Under the pieces are notes generated by a model. It saw nothing but the letters and a program-made list of their open reading frames with translations. It searched no databases and had not been told where the DNA came from. From positions 1-21,603 of the forward strand of contig CAYQPE010000022.1 of assembly GCA_964419445.1 (NCBI GenBank): a DNA stretch of 21,603 nt. Direction: 5' to 3'. Of the stretch, positions 7,851-15,663 are shown piece after piece. This DNA comes from JABHHG01 sp964419445. Its GTDB lineage: Bacteria; Fidelibacterota; Marinisomatia; SCGC-AAA003-L08; D37C17. Numbering within the stretch: position 1 is the stretch's first letter; each line of letters opens with the position of its first letter. The translations under genes and the position numbers were made by a program.

Positions 7851-9263
7851 ATGAGTGAATATTTCTTAGAGATTGTAAATGGTGTTAAAACATTCCTTAC
7901 TGGGATGAAAATGACACTAAAACACTACAATAATAAAGAGGAGTTGGTGGCAACGCTACAATATCCTCATGAAAAATGGCCAATACCTGAAAGAAATATT
8001 GGCTTTGAGAATAGTGAATATAACTTAATCCGTTCACGGTTACATGTTGATATTGACGATTGCATTGGATGTTTGCAATGTGAAAGAGTCTGTCCTGTGG
8101 ATTGCATTAAAATTGATACTATTAAGCCACCTAAAGGTCAAAATGTTGAATTTGGAATGACATCCAATGATACAGAAAAGAAAATGCTAGTAACGCGCTT
8201 TACCATCGATATGGCTGAGTGTATGTATTGCAATCTATGTGCATACCCTTGCCCTGAAGAGTGTATTTATATGGTAGGTGGGCCCAATGAGCTAAAGCAT
8301 GAAATTGACTACGAATTTAGTAAGTATGAGCGAGATGGTCTGCAATACGAATTCGCCTTCCCTACTGAAGCACAGATTTTAGAAGTTGGTGGAGAAAAAT
8401 ATCTTGAAGCTCAAAAAGCTAAAGTAGAAAAATTTGATGAAGGTTCTCGATTAGAAGGTTTTGTTGAAGAAGAGAAAAAAGAAGTTAAAGCTGATGTAAA
8501 AGAAGATAAATCAGCTAAAGAAGAAGAAAGTGGACTAACTCTAAAAGTTTTCAACAATGTAAATGATAAGCCTGCACGAGGGGTGGCAAAGAAAGCTTTC
8601 CAAGCTGCCAAGCGTAATAGTTTAGATTATATTGCTATGGCAGACTATGTAAATAATGCCATAAATGAAGCGGGTAAGTCTTCACCAGAAATGACAGAAG
8701 CTATTGAAGTTATCAAAAACTATAAAGATGAAGTAGCGGAAATTGTAGAAACATCTGTTGAAGAACCGTCTGTAGAAAATGCTTCAGCAGAAGTTGTTGG
8801 AGATAGTAGCGCAGAAGAATTTACTGTTAAATCCTTAAATGGTATCGAAGACAAAATGTCGCGTGGTATAGCTAAAAAAGCATTTACAGCTGCAAAGCGA
8901 GAATCTTTAGATAGTTCAGGGAAAGTTAAGGCTATTATTGCCGCATTAGAAGAGGCTGGAAAAATGGATTCAGAAATTGAATCAATATTAAAGCCGTTTG
9001 CTTCAAATGAAACTTCTAGTTCTAGCGCTTCATCAGAAAACTCAAAAGTTGAAGAAAAGTCTGATTCAAAAGAGTTATTTAGTATTAAAGAGTTGGATGT
9101 TATTGATGATAAAATGGTGCGAGGTTCATTGAAAAAAGTTTACATGGCAGGGAAGCGTGGAAGTAAATCACCAGAAGAGGTTGTGGCTGACATGAAATCA
9201 TTGCTTACAGAAGATGGTGCATTGTCAGAAGATATTGAAAAAATATTAAATGGGTTGGTGTAG
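7851..9263 (+). CDS. nuoI: Complex I subunit I with a long C-terminal triple-repeat extension
   Basis: A 470-aa protein, although NuoI is usually 160-180 aa. Residues 1-175 are ordinary NuoI: an N-terminal amphipathic helix, then two [4Fe-4S] motifs with Cys71, 74, 77, 81 and Cys124, 127, 130, 134, which pass electrons towards N2. Residues 176-228 turn into a charged Glu/Lys-rich linker. After it come three related modules at about 229-291, 324-383 and 410-469. Each has a hydrophobic lead-in, a D-K pair, an R-G pair, a basic helix of the type KKAFxAAKR, and two further predicted helices ending in an EI-x-x-IL type segment. Linkers between modules are acidic and Ser-rich. The reading frame is continuous and the repeats are collinear in protein sequence, so this is not a frameshift artefact. 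I do not recognise the module. In a complex without NuoEFG it may bind an electron donor or anchor the peripheral arm, but that is inference. Confidence 0.95.
   Translation: MSEYFLEIVNGVKTFLTGMKMTLKHYNNKEELVATLQYPHEKWPIPERNIGFENSEYNLIRSRLHVDIDDCIGCLQCERVCPVDCIKIDTIKPPKGQNVEFGMTSNDTEKKMLVTRFTIDMAECMYCNLCAYPCPEECIYMVGGPNELKHEIDYEFSKYERDGLQYEFAFPTEAQILEVGGEKYLEAQKAKVEKFDEGSRLEGFVEEEKKEVKADVKEDKSAKEEESGLTLKVFNNVNDKPARGVAKKAFQAAKRNSLDYIAMADYVNNAINEAGKSSPEMTEAIEVIKNYKDEVAEIVETSVEEPSVENASAEVVGDSSAEEFTVKSLNGIEDKMSRGIAKKAFTAAKRESLDSSGKVKAIIAALEEAGKMDSEIESILKPFASNETSSSSASSENSKVEEKSDSKELFSIKELDVIDDKMVRGSLKKVYMAGKRGSKSPEEVVADMKSLLTEDGALSEDIEKILNGLV
8535..8723 (+). repeat. NuoI extension, module 1
   Basis: Codes for residues 229-291 of the NuoI protein. 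The key residues are D239-K240, R243-G244, K247-K248-A249-F250, A252-A253-K254-R255, then S257-L258-D259 and the AGK at 274-276. In the first 31 aligned positions it is identical to module 2 at 19. The second helix region is about three residues longer than in the other copies. Confidence 0.8.
8820..8999 (+). repeat. NuoI extension, module 2
   Basis: Codes for residues 324-383. It holds D334-K335-M336, R338-G339, K342-K343-A344-F345, A347-A348-K349-R350, S352-L353 and an EEAGK turn at 367-371, followed by the segment EIESIL. It is the copy closest to an average of the three. It begins 95 residues after module 1, measured at the D-K pair. The DNA copies are diverged, so this is an old duplication and not a recent tandem repeat. 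Confidence 0.8.
9078..9257 (+). repeat. NuoI extension, module 3
   Basis: Codes for residues 410-469, ending one residue before the stop. It holds D420-K421-M422, R424-G425, K428-K429, A433-G434-K435-R436 and the closing segment EDIEKIL. It matches module 2 at 15 of the first 30 aligned positions and is the most diverged copy: the central KKAF has become KKVY. Its offset from module 2 is 86 residues. Confidence 0.78.
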
Positions 9264-9264
9264 T

Positions 9265-9750
9265 ATGGGTGATTTAGTATTTATTGCAATGGCTGTTTTA
9301 GTTATAGTATCAGCATTAGGAGTTGTTGTATCACCAAGTCTTGTGCATTCTGCAGTTTCACTTCTATTTACATTATTTGGCATCGCTGGATTATACGTAT
9401 TCCTTTACGCAGACTTTCTGGCAGCCACTCAAGTGGTGGTTTATGTAGGTGGTATTTTGGTACTCATAATTTTTGGTGTAATGTTAACAAATAAAATAGA
9501 TTCTCCAAGTATCGCATCCAGTAGTTCAAACCAAGTGATTGGTTCAGTTGCAGCATCATTGATTTTTATGTTCCAGTTAGGTGTAATATTTAAAACAGAT
9601 TGGTATAGCGGTGGAAGTGTAGCAGAAGAGGGTACTACGGCTATTATTGGTCGGATGCTATTGAATGAATATCTTTTACCATTTGAAGTTGTATCAATTT
9701 TATTATTAGGTGCATTAATGGGTGCTGCTATGTTATCGAGGAAAAATTAA
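9265..9750 (+). CDS. nuoJ: Complex I subunit J
   Basis: A 161-aa membrane subunit with about five hydrophobic segments. The third contains the conserved stretch YADFLAATQVVVYVGG followed by LVLIIFGVML, the NuoJ/ND6 helix with the pi-bulge that takes part in coupling. The start is a choice. An in-frame ATG at 9250 would add five residues (MGWCS) and overlap nuoI by 14 bp. The ATG at 9265 lies one base after the nuoI stop, and MGDLVFIAMA begins like other NuoJ proteins, so 9265 is preferred. No strong ribosome binding site decides between them (GGTTGG is 8-13 bp before 9265). The TAA overlaps the nuoK ATG by one base. The family is certain and the start moderately so. Confidence 0.92.
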   Translation: MGDLVFIAMAVLVIVSALGVVVSPSLVHSAVSLLFTLFGIAGLYVFLYADFLAATQVVVYVGGILVLIIFGVMLTNKIDSPSIASSSSNQVIGSVAASLIFMFQLGVIFKTDWYSGGSVAEEGTTAIIGRMLLNEYLLPFEVVSILLLGALMGAAMLSRKN

Positions 9751-10058
9751 TGGATTCTCTTCAATCATATCTTATTATATCATCAGTGCTTTTTTCATTA
9801 GGTATTTTTGGTATTATTACTCGAAGAAATGCAATTGCAATATTGATGGGGATTGAGTTGATTCTTAATTCTGCAAATTTAAATTTTGTAGCATTTAACC
9901 GGTTTGGTGGAATGGAAAAACTTGATGGCCATGTGTTTACAATTTTTGTAATTGTACTGGCTGCCGCTGAAGCTGCAGTAGCATTGGCAATCATTATAAA
10001 TTTATTTAAAAATGCCGGATCAGTAGATGTTGATGAGGCAAACACATTAAAAGGGTAA
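9750..10058 (+). CDS. nuoK: Complex I subunit K
   Basis: A 102-aa membrane subunit homologous to ND4L with three hydrophobic helices. The two membrane glutamates that take part in proton movement are present: Glu36 in LMGIELILNS and Glu74 in AAAEAAVALAI. Asn40 and the following SANLNFVAFN are typical as well. Length is exactly in the family range. The start overlaps the nuoJ stop (TAATG) and is preceded by a GAGG ribosome binding site about 8 bp upstream. nuoL starts one base after its stop. Confidence 0.96.
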   Translation: MDSLQSYLIISSVLFSLGIFGIITRRNAIAILMGIELILNSANLNFVAFNRFGGMEKLDGHVFTIFVIVLAAAEAAVALAIIINLFKNAGSVDVDEANTLKG

Positions 10059-10059
10059 T

Positions 10060-12117
10060 ATGGATAGTACTGTTTTATATGCATTATTAATTTTATTTTT
10101 ACCGCTTACTGCGTTTGTTTACCAAATCTTCTTTGGTAAAAAATTAGGGGATAGAACTCACTTTATTTCCTTAGGCATTATCGGTCTAATGTTTTTCCTT
10201 TCCCTTGGATTTTTCTTGCAAATATTTGACCATCATATTGAAGGTCCATTGTTAGATGTATCCGGAGTATGGTTTTCTACTGGAAGTTTTACATTAGAAT
10301 TGGGACTTTATATTGATAAAATAACTTCAATTATGCTCATGGTAGTGTCACTGATTTCTTTCCTTGTACATTTATACTCTACAGAGTATATGAAGGGTGA
10401 CCCTCGATATTCACGCTACTTTGCATTCTTAGGGCTATTTACATTCTCTATGAATGGTATAGTGCTTTCAAATAGTTTGATTATGATGTATTTGTTTTGG
10501 GAGTTAGTTGGATTAAGTTCTTATCTATTAATTGGTTTTTGGTTTGAGAAAAACTCTGCTGCCAATGCATGTAAAAAAGCATTCCTTACTAATCGTGTAG
10601 GTGACATTGGAATGTTTATTGGAATGTTATTAATTTTCTTTGTTGTTGGTACTTTTAGCATTAACGGAATTGCTGATGCAGTTGCATCTGGAGCTTTTGA
10701 TGGAAATATGCAATTATTGTCAATTGCTGGAGTACTTGTTTTTATGGGTGCAGTAGGAAAGTCTGCACAATTTCCTCTCCATATTTGGTTGCCAGATGCC
10801 ATGGAAGGTCCGACTCCGGTAAGTGCATTGATACATGCTGCAACTATGGTCGCTGCAGGTGTGTATATGACTGTCAGAATTTTCCCATTCTTAACTCCAA
10901 ATGCATTAGAAGTGGTGGCCATAATTGGAGCCATTACTGCTTTAGGCGCTGCACTTATTGCAATTACACAAATGGACATAAAAGCAGTGTTGGCGTATTC
11001 TACTATCAGTCAACTTGGTTATATGGTAATGGCCTTAGGGGTTGGAGCTTATCAGGCTGGATTTTTCCATCTGGTTACTCATGCTATGTTTAAAGCCTGT
11101 TTGTTTTTGTGTAGTGGTTCTGTAATTCATGCAATGCATCATTCATTACATGAAATGCATGATCATGATACAGATCCTCAAGATATGGGTAATATGGGTG
11201 GATTGAAAGCTAAAATGCCAATTACTTATGCTGCAATGTTAATTTCAACATTGGCTATTGCTGGTGTGCCATTTTTCTCAGGTTTTCTTTCTAAGGATGC
11301 AATTTTAGCGGGAACGTTATCTTATTTTCATGAACATCATGGATGGACTGTATTTTTACCAATTGCTGGTTTTGGAGCAGCACTAGTTACTGCATTCTAC
11401 ATGTTTCGATTAATTTTTAAAACTTTCCACGGCAATCCTGCAAATGACAAGATTTATGAAAATATTCATGAGTCTCCCAAGGTGATGACTGTGCCATTAA
11501 TTATTCTATCTGTATTAAGTTTAGCTGCATTATTTACATTGCCATCAGTGAATCCCCTTGATTCACATGGTTGGTTTACTCATGCTGTAGGAAGTGTGCA
11601 TCACGTCGCTGGATTAGATATGCATCACGTTAATGAAGGTATTCATCATGCACATTACGAAGCCATGACATTATCTTTAATTGTGGCATCGTTGGGAATT
11701 TTTATATCTTCTTTATTTTACTTCTTTAAAAAGGTAAATGTAGAAAAGTTAACCAGTAGGCTTGATGCTATTGGATTATATAGACTTTCTAAAAATAAAT
11801 TTTATATAGATAAAATTTACAACACACTATTATACGCACCATTTATGTGGTTCTCAAAACTTGCATCAGTTTTTGATTGGAATATTTATGATCAAAAGAT
11901 TGTCGATGCTTGGGGATGGATTACATTAAAAATTTCTAATAAATCAGGTGATGTAGATTATAACTGGCTAGATCAAAAAATTATTGATGGTTTTGGTAAA
12001 GTTGCCAATTATTTTGGTAATGAGTTGCGAGCTACACAAAGTGGGGTTATACAAAATTACTTAATGGGTGGTATTGTTGGCCTCGTTTCCATCATTTTAA
12101 TATTTCAACAATTTTAA
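10060..12117 (+). CDS. nuoL: Complex I subunit L (antiporter-like, with lateral helix)
   Basis: A 685-aa distal proton-pumping subunit. The antiporter core has Glu148 in FWELVGLSSYLLIGFW, Lys234 in GKSAQFPLHIWLPD and His259 in ALIHAATMVAAG, the charged residues of the channel. DIKAVLAYSTISQLGYM (306-322) contains the later helix Lys. After about residue 540 come a further hydrophobic segment and a long amphipathic stretch up to a final C-terminal helix, as expected for the lateral helix of NuoL. A loop at 503-532 contains nine histidines in 30 residues, which is unusual. AAAGGG lies before the ATG. The gap to nuoM is 16 bp, the largest in the cluster. Confidence 0.95.
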   Translation: MDSTVLYALLILFLPLTAFVYQIFFGKKLGDRTHFISLGIIGLMFFLSLGFFLQIFDHHIEGPLLDVSGVWFSTGSFTLELGLYIDKITSIMLMVVSLISFLVHLYSTEYMKGDPRYSRYFAFLGLFTFSMNGIVLSNSLIMMYLFWELVGLSSYLLIGFWFEKNSAANACKKAFLTNRVGDIGMFIGMLLIFFVVGTFSINGIADAVASGAFDGNMQLLSIAGVLVFMGAVGKSAQFPLHIWLPDAMEGPTPVSALIHAATMVAAGVYMTVRIFPFLTPNALEVVAIIGAITALGAALIAITQMDIKAVLAYSTISQLGYMVMALGVGAYQAGFFHLVTHAMFKACLFLCSGSVIHAMHHSLHEMHDHDTDPQDMGNMGGLKAKMPITYAAMLISTLAIAGVPFFSGFLSKDAILAGTLSYFHEHHGWTVFLPIAGFGAALVTAFYMFRLIFKTFHGNPANDKIYENIHESPKVMTVPLIILSVLSLAALFTLPSVNPLDSHGWFTHAVGSVHHVAGLDMHHVNEGIHHAHYEAMTLSLIVASLGIFISSLFYFFKKVNVEKLTSRLDAIGLYRLSKNKFYIDKIYNTLLYAPFMWFSKLASVFDWNIYDQKIVDAWGWITLKISNKSGDVDYNWLDQKIIDGFGKVANYFGNELRATQSGVIQNYLMGGIVGLVSIILIFQQF

Positions 12118-12133
12118 TTTTTAAAGGATTTAT

Positions 12134-13705
12134 ATGGATTCAATGATTTTAACATTACTTATTTTCTTACCAGTACTTGGTGCAGTAGTTATGGTTCCTG
12201 TTGCCAAAACAATGGGTAAAGAAAATCCAAGTATTTTTAAATGGATTGCACTAGTTGTAACTGGAATTCAATTTTTATTAGCAATTGTATTGTATATGGG
12301 ATTTGATCCAGCGGTATCGGTGTCGGCTTCTCCTTATACTGTACAAGTAGATTGGATAGAGCATTTTAATATTCAATATTTTATTGGTGTTGATGGATTA
12401 AGTATGCCAATGGTATTGCTTACAGCAATGCTTTCATTTTTATCAATCGGAATTAGTTGGAATATTACAAAGCAGCCATTTGGGTATTTCGCCCTATTTT
12501 TATTGCTTGATGCTGGTATGATGGGTGTTTTCCTTTCGCTAGACTTTTTCTTGTTCTATATTTTCTGGGAAGTTATGCTTCTACCTATGTATTTCCTAAT
12601 TGGAATGTGGGGTGGACCACAGCGTCACTATGCAGCCATTAAATTTTTCTTATATACTTTATTTGGTTCTGTATTTATGTTGTTGGGAATGTTGGCATTA
12701 TACTTCTATTCTGATCCACATACATTCAATTTAATTACCTTAATTCAAACTGCATCATCAATTGATGTAACATTATGGGGAATGGATTTGCGGTATTTGA
12801 TATGGATTGCATTATTTGTAGGTTTTGCCATTAAAGTACCAGTTTTCCCATTTCATACATGGTTGCCATTGGCCCACGTTGAAGCGCCAACTGCAATATC
12901 TGTTATTCTTGCAGGTGTACTATTAAAAATGGGTACTTATGGACTTTTAAGAATTAGTTATCCACTGCTTCCAGGTGAGGTGATAAACTTCTCATTTATA
13001 TTAGCAGTATTAGGGGTTATTAATATTCTTTGGGGTGCCGTAAATGCCATTGCTCAAATAGATTTAAAGAAGATGATTGCTTATTCATCTGTTAGTCATA
13101 TGGGATATGTATTGCTTGGAATGGCAGCGGTTGTAAGTACAAATGATGGTGGCGCTCAAGCGGGTTTGAATGGTGCTGTTATGCAGATGTTTAATCATGG
13201 TACAATTACTGCAATGCTTTTCATGTTAGTTGGTGTAATCTATGATAAAGCACACCATCGTTGGATATTTTACCCATCAGACTATAAAGATCCAGAGCTA
13301 GCAGGAAAGCCTGGTTTTGGTGGTATTGGTGCACAAATGCCTGTATTTACTGCCTTTGTTGCATTTGCCTTTTTTGCAGGTTTAGGTCTTCCAGCATTAT
13401 CTGGTTTTATCAGTGAAGCACTGTGTTTTATTGGTGGTTTCAGTGCGTTTAGAACTATAACTATTATTGGAACTTTGGGAATATTATTGAATGCTATTTA
13501 TTTTTTACGAGCATATCAACATGTTTTCTTGGGACCATTAAATGAAAAATATAAAGATTATAGCGATATGAGTACATTGGATTTAGCTATAGTTATTCCA
13601 TTGGCTGTAATTGTTTTATTTTTAGGTGTGTATCCGGCACCATTAGTAGATATGATTAGCCCTTCATTAGATGGTTTAATTCAAATAATTCAAAGTGCAT
13701 TTTAG
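12134..13705 (+). CDS. nuoM: Complex I subunit M (antiporter-like)
   Basis: A 523-aa membrane subunit with about 14 hydrophobic helices that forms the middle antiporter-like proton channel. Glu146 in IFWEVMLLPMYFLIGMWGG and Lys234 in GFAIKVPVFPFHTWLPLAH are the paired key residues. VEAPTAISVILAGVLLKMG and DLKKMIAYSSVSHMGYV follow in the family order. A good ribosome binding site (AAAGGA) lies 7 bp before the ATG, in the 16-bp gap after nuoL. Length is normal (500-530 aa). nuoN follows after 5 bp. Confidence 0.96.
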   Translation: MDSMILTLLIFLPVLGAVVMVPVAKTMGKENPSIFKWIALVVTGIQFLLAIVLYMGFDPAVSVSASPYTVQVDWIEHFNIQYFIGVDGLSMPMVLLTAMLSFLSIGISWNITKQPFGYFALFLLLDAGMMGVFLSLDFFLFYIFWEVMLLPMYFLIGMWGGPQRHYAAIKFFLYTLFGSVFMLLGMLALYFYSDPHTFNLITLIQTASSIDVTLWGMDLRYLIWIALFVGFAIKVPVFPFHTWLPLAHVEAPTAISVILAGVLLKMGTYGLLRISYPLLPGEVINFSFILAVLGVINILWGAVNAIAQIDLKKMIAYSSVSHMGYVLLGMAAVVSTNDGGAQAGLNGAVMQMFNHGTITAMLFMLVGVIYDKAHHRWIFYPSDYKDPELAGKPGFGGIGAQMPVFTAFVAFAFFAGLGLPALSGFISEALCFIGGFSAFRTITIIGTLGILLNAIYFLRAYQHVFLGPLNEKYKDYSDMSTLDLAIVIPLAVIVLFLGVYPAPLVDMISPSLDGLIQIIQSAF

Positions 13706-13710
13706 ATAAT

Positions 13711-15183
13711 ATGTCAAATTTATCCAGCTTATCATATTTTATTCCTGAGTTACTCATTGCAACTATAATTCTTGCAGTTATAATTGTAGATTTAATTCCA
13801 AATAAAGCATCTTTAAAATATCCAATTGTTTATATTGGATTAGGTCTAGTTGCAGTTTCACTATTCCCAATTGCAAATCTTAAAGAATCATTATTTATGG
13901 ATTTAATTGTATTAGATTCATTTTCGTCATTCTTTAAGTGGATATTTTTACTCACAACTTATGTTATACTGGTCGTATCAAAGTATTCTGTTGAAGTGGA
14001 AGAAGAGTATGCTGTTGAATATATATCATTAATGTTAATGGTATTGTTGGGAATGTTTTTAATGTCATCAACCATTAATTTATTAATGATTTATTTAGCT
14101 GTAGAATTGGTGAGTATTCCATCATATATATTGGCAGGATTTAAGAAAGGTGACCGTGCATCTAATGAAGCATCGCTAAAATATGTAATATTTGGCTCAT
14201 TTGCTTCTGCAGTAATGCTATTTGGCTTGAGTTGGCTTTATGGTGTATCAGGGTCAACGAATATTGTTGATGTTTATAATGCATTGATTGCGTCAGATAA
14301 TTCATTTCTTGTTTATATGTCGTTTATATTTATCTTGGTTGGATTTGCGTATAAAATTTCTGTAGCTCCATTCCATTATTGGACTCCTGATGTTTATGAA
14401 GGCGCGCCTACACCCGTTACTGCATTTTTCTCTATAGCACCTAAAGCTGCTGGTATTGCTATCTTGATTAGAGTTTTCTATACATTATTTACAAATGGAT
14501 CTTCTCTTGAATCTGATTCAGTTTTATTTAATATTCAATGGCCGTTGATATTTGCTGTACTATCTGCACTGACAATGACAGTTGGAAACTTTTTAGCATT
14601 ACACCAAAATAATGTAAAACGACTATTAGCTTATTCAAGTATTTCACATGTTGGATTTTTGCTAATAGGCTTTACATCAATTGGGACTAAAGCATTAGAA
14701 TCTATATTACTCTATGTAGTGATTTATCTGTTTATGAATTTATCTGCATTCCTTGTGGCAATTATTGCTAAAAATAATCTTAATGCAGAAAATATAGAGG
14801 ACTATAAAGGCTTGGGCTATCGCAATCCAGTTATCTCTGCTTTTATGGTTATTGCATTAGTATCGCTAGCAGGATTACCTCCAACGGCTGGATATATTGG
14901 AAAATTTTATTTATTAGCGAATTTATTTAGAGAACAATCATTTTATTGGCTTGCAGTAATTGCTATTATTAACAGTGTTGTTGCTCTATATTATTATTTT
15001 AAAATTGTTAAGAGTATGTACTTCATAAATGATGACGAATCTTTTGACACAGAACCTATTGTAGCCAACCCTTTTATAAAATGGACTGCTATTGTATTCT
15101 CAGCGCAAAGTTTATTGTTCTATTTTTATTGGACACCTTTGCTTGATTTTATAAACCGTTCATTATCTTTTTGGAATAGTTAA
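13711..15183 (+). CDS. nuoN: Complex I subunit N (antiporter-like)
   Basis: A 490-aa membrane subunit, the antiporter-like channel nearest NuoK. Glu132 in YLAVELVSIPSYILAGF and Lys215 in GFAYKISVAPFHYWTPDVYEG are the expected pair. APTPVTAFFSIAPKAAG and VKRLLAYSSISHVGFLL follow. About 14 hydrophobic segments are seen and length is typical. It is the last nuo gene, but nothing marks the end of an operon here: the thioesterase GTG comes 3 bp after the TAA and no hairpin lies between. Confidence 0.95.
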   Translation: MSNLSSLSYFIPELLIATIILAVIIVDLIPNKASLKYPIVYIGLGLVAVSLFPIANLKESLFMDLIVLDSFSSFFKWIFLLTTYVILVVSKYSVEVEEEYAVEYISLMLMVLLGMFLMSSTINLLMIYLAVELVSIPSYILAGFKKGDRASNEASLKYVIFGSFASAVMLFGLSWLYGVSGSTNIVDVYNALIASDNSFLVYMSFIFILVGFAYKISVAPFHYWTPDVYEGAPTPVTAFFSIAPKAAGIAILIRVFYTLFTNGSSLESDSVLFNIQWPLIFAVLSALTMTVGNFLALHQNNVKRLLAYSSISHVGFLLIGFTSIGTKALESILLYVVIYLFMNLSAFLVAIIAKNNLNAENIEDYKGLGYRNPVISAFMVIALVSLAGLPPTAGYIGKFYLLANLFREQSFYWLAVIAIINSVVALYYYFKIVKSMYFINDDESFDTEPIVANPFIKWTAIVFSAQSLLFYFYWTPLLDFINRSLSFWNS

Positions 15184-15186
15184 TTA

Positions 15187-15663
15187 GTGCAGAGTAAGCC
15201 TGTAACTAATAGTATCGTGGTAATGCATGAATTAGTATTGCCAAACGATACAAATGTTTTAGGCAATATTCTCGGTGGTAAAGTAATGCATCTAATGGAT
15301 ATTTGTGCAGCAATGTCGGCATACAAACATGCACGTACACCTGTTGTTACAGCATCTGTAGATAGATTGAATTTTTTAGCACCAGCTAAAATGGGTGATA
15401 TTTTAATTTTAAAATCATCTGTGAATTATACGGGTAAATCTTCCATGGAAGTTGGAGTTCGAATAGAATCTGAAAATCCAATTTCTGGTGAAATAAATCA
15501 TACGGCATCTGCATATTTAACATTTGTTTCTTTAGATGAAAATAGAAAACCTACAACTGTTTGCGCGGTACATCCCCAAACAGATGAGGAGAAAAGAAGA
15601 TTTAAAGAAGCGGAAATTCGAAATGAAATTCGAAAATCTAGATTAAAGGAAAAGTCAAGATAA
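15187..15663 (+). CDS. Hotdog-fold acyl-CoA thioesterase (YciA/ACOT7-like)
   Basis: A 158-aa cytosolic thioesterase that hydrolyses acyl-CoA to free acid and CoA; the chain-length preference cannot be read from sequence. The N-terminal signature is ELVLPNDTNVLGNILGGKVM (15-34) with Asp38 in HLMDICAA, the usual catalytic region of this family. ASVDRLNFLAPAKMGDILIL and the later SAYLTFVSLD are also typical. The tail after about 132 is highly charged and basic, as in many relatives. The start is GTG, chosen because the next in-frame ATG (residue 13) would cut into the conserved HELVLPND. It is squeezed between nuoN (3 bp) and nqrA (0 bp, same frame) and is probably co-transcribed with both. It is the only non-respiratory gene in the cluster. 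A regulatory or CoA-recycling role next to beta-oxidation is possible but not shown. Confidence 0.9.
   Translation: MQSKPVTNSIVVMHELVLPNDTNVLGNILGGKVMHLMDICAAMSAYKHARTPVVTASVDRLNFLAPAKMGDILILKSSVNYTGKSSMEVGVRIESENPISGEINHTASAYLTFVSLDENRKPTTVCAVHPQTDEEKRRFKEAEIRNEIRKSRLKEKSR

Noticed and set aside
8376..9263. NuoI extension as a frameshift, assembly error or separate downstream gene
   Set aside because: The frame is continuous from the NuoI domain through three mutually similar modules and ends 1 bp before nuoJ. The repeats are conserved as protein but diverged as DNA, which argues for selection on a translated product. No convincing internal start with a ribosome binding site was seen.
9250..9264. 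Earlier ATG for nuoJ at 9250
   Set aside because: It would add only MGWCS and a 14-bp overlap with nuoI; the ATG at 9265 gives a family-like N-terminus and fits the tight spacing of the cluster. It cannot be fully excluded.
9761..10084. Antisense open frame opposite nuoK
   Set aside because: It spans the complete, well conserved nuoK gene on the other strand and has no features of its own.
10521..10979. Antisense open frame of 152 codons opposite nuoL
   Set aside because: It mirrors the most conserved part of NuoL and has a composition typical of the complement of membrane helices; no ribosome binding site and no known domain.
15222..15224. ATG at residue 13 as the thioesterase start
   Set aside because: The N-terminal residues before it resemble those of related thioesterases, and the conserved HELVLPND motif begins immediately after; the GTG start also fits the 3-bp spacing to nuoN.
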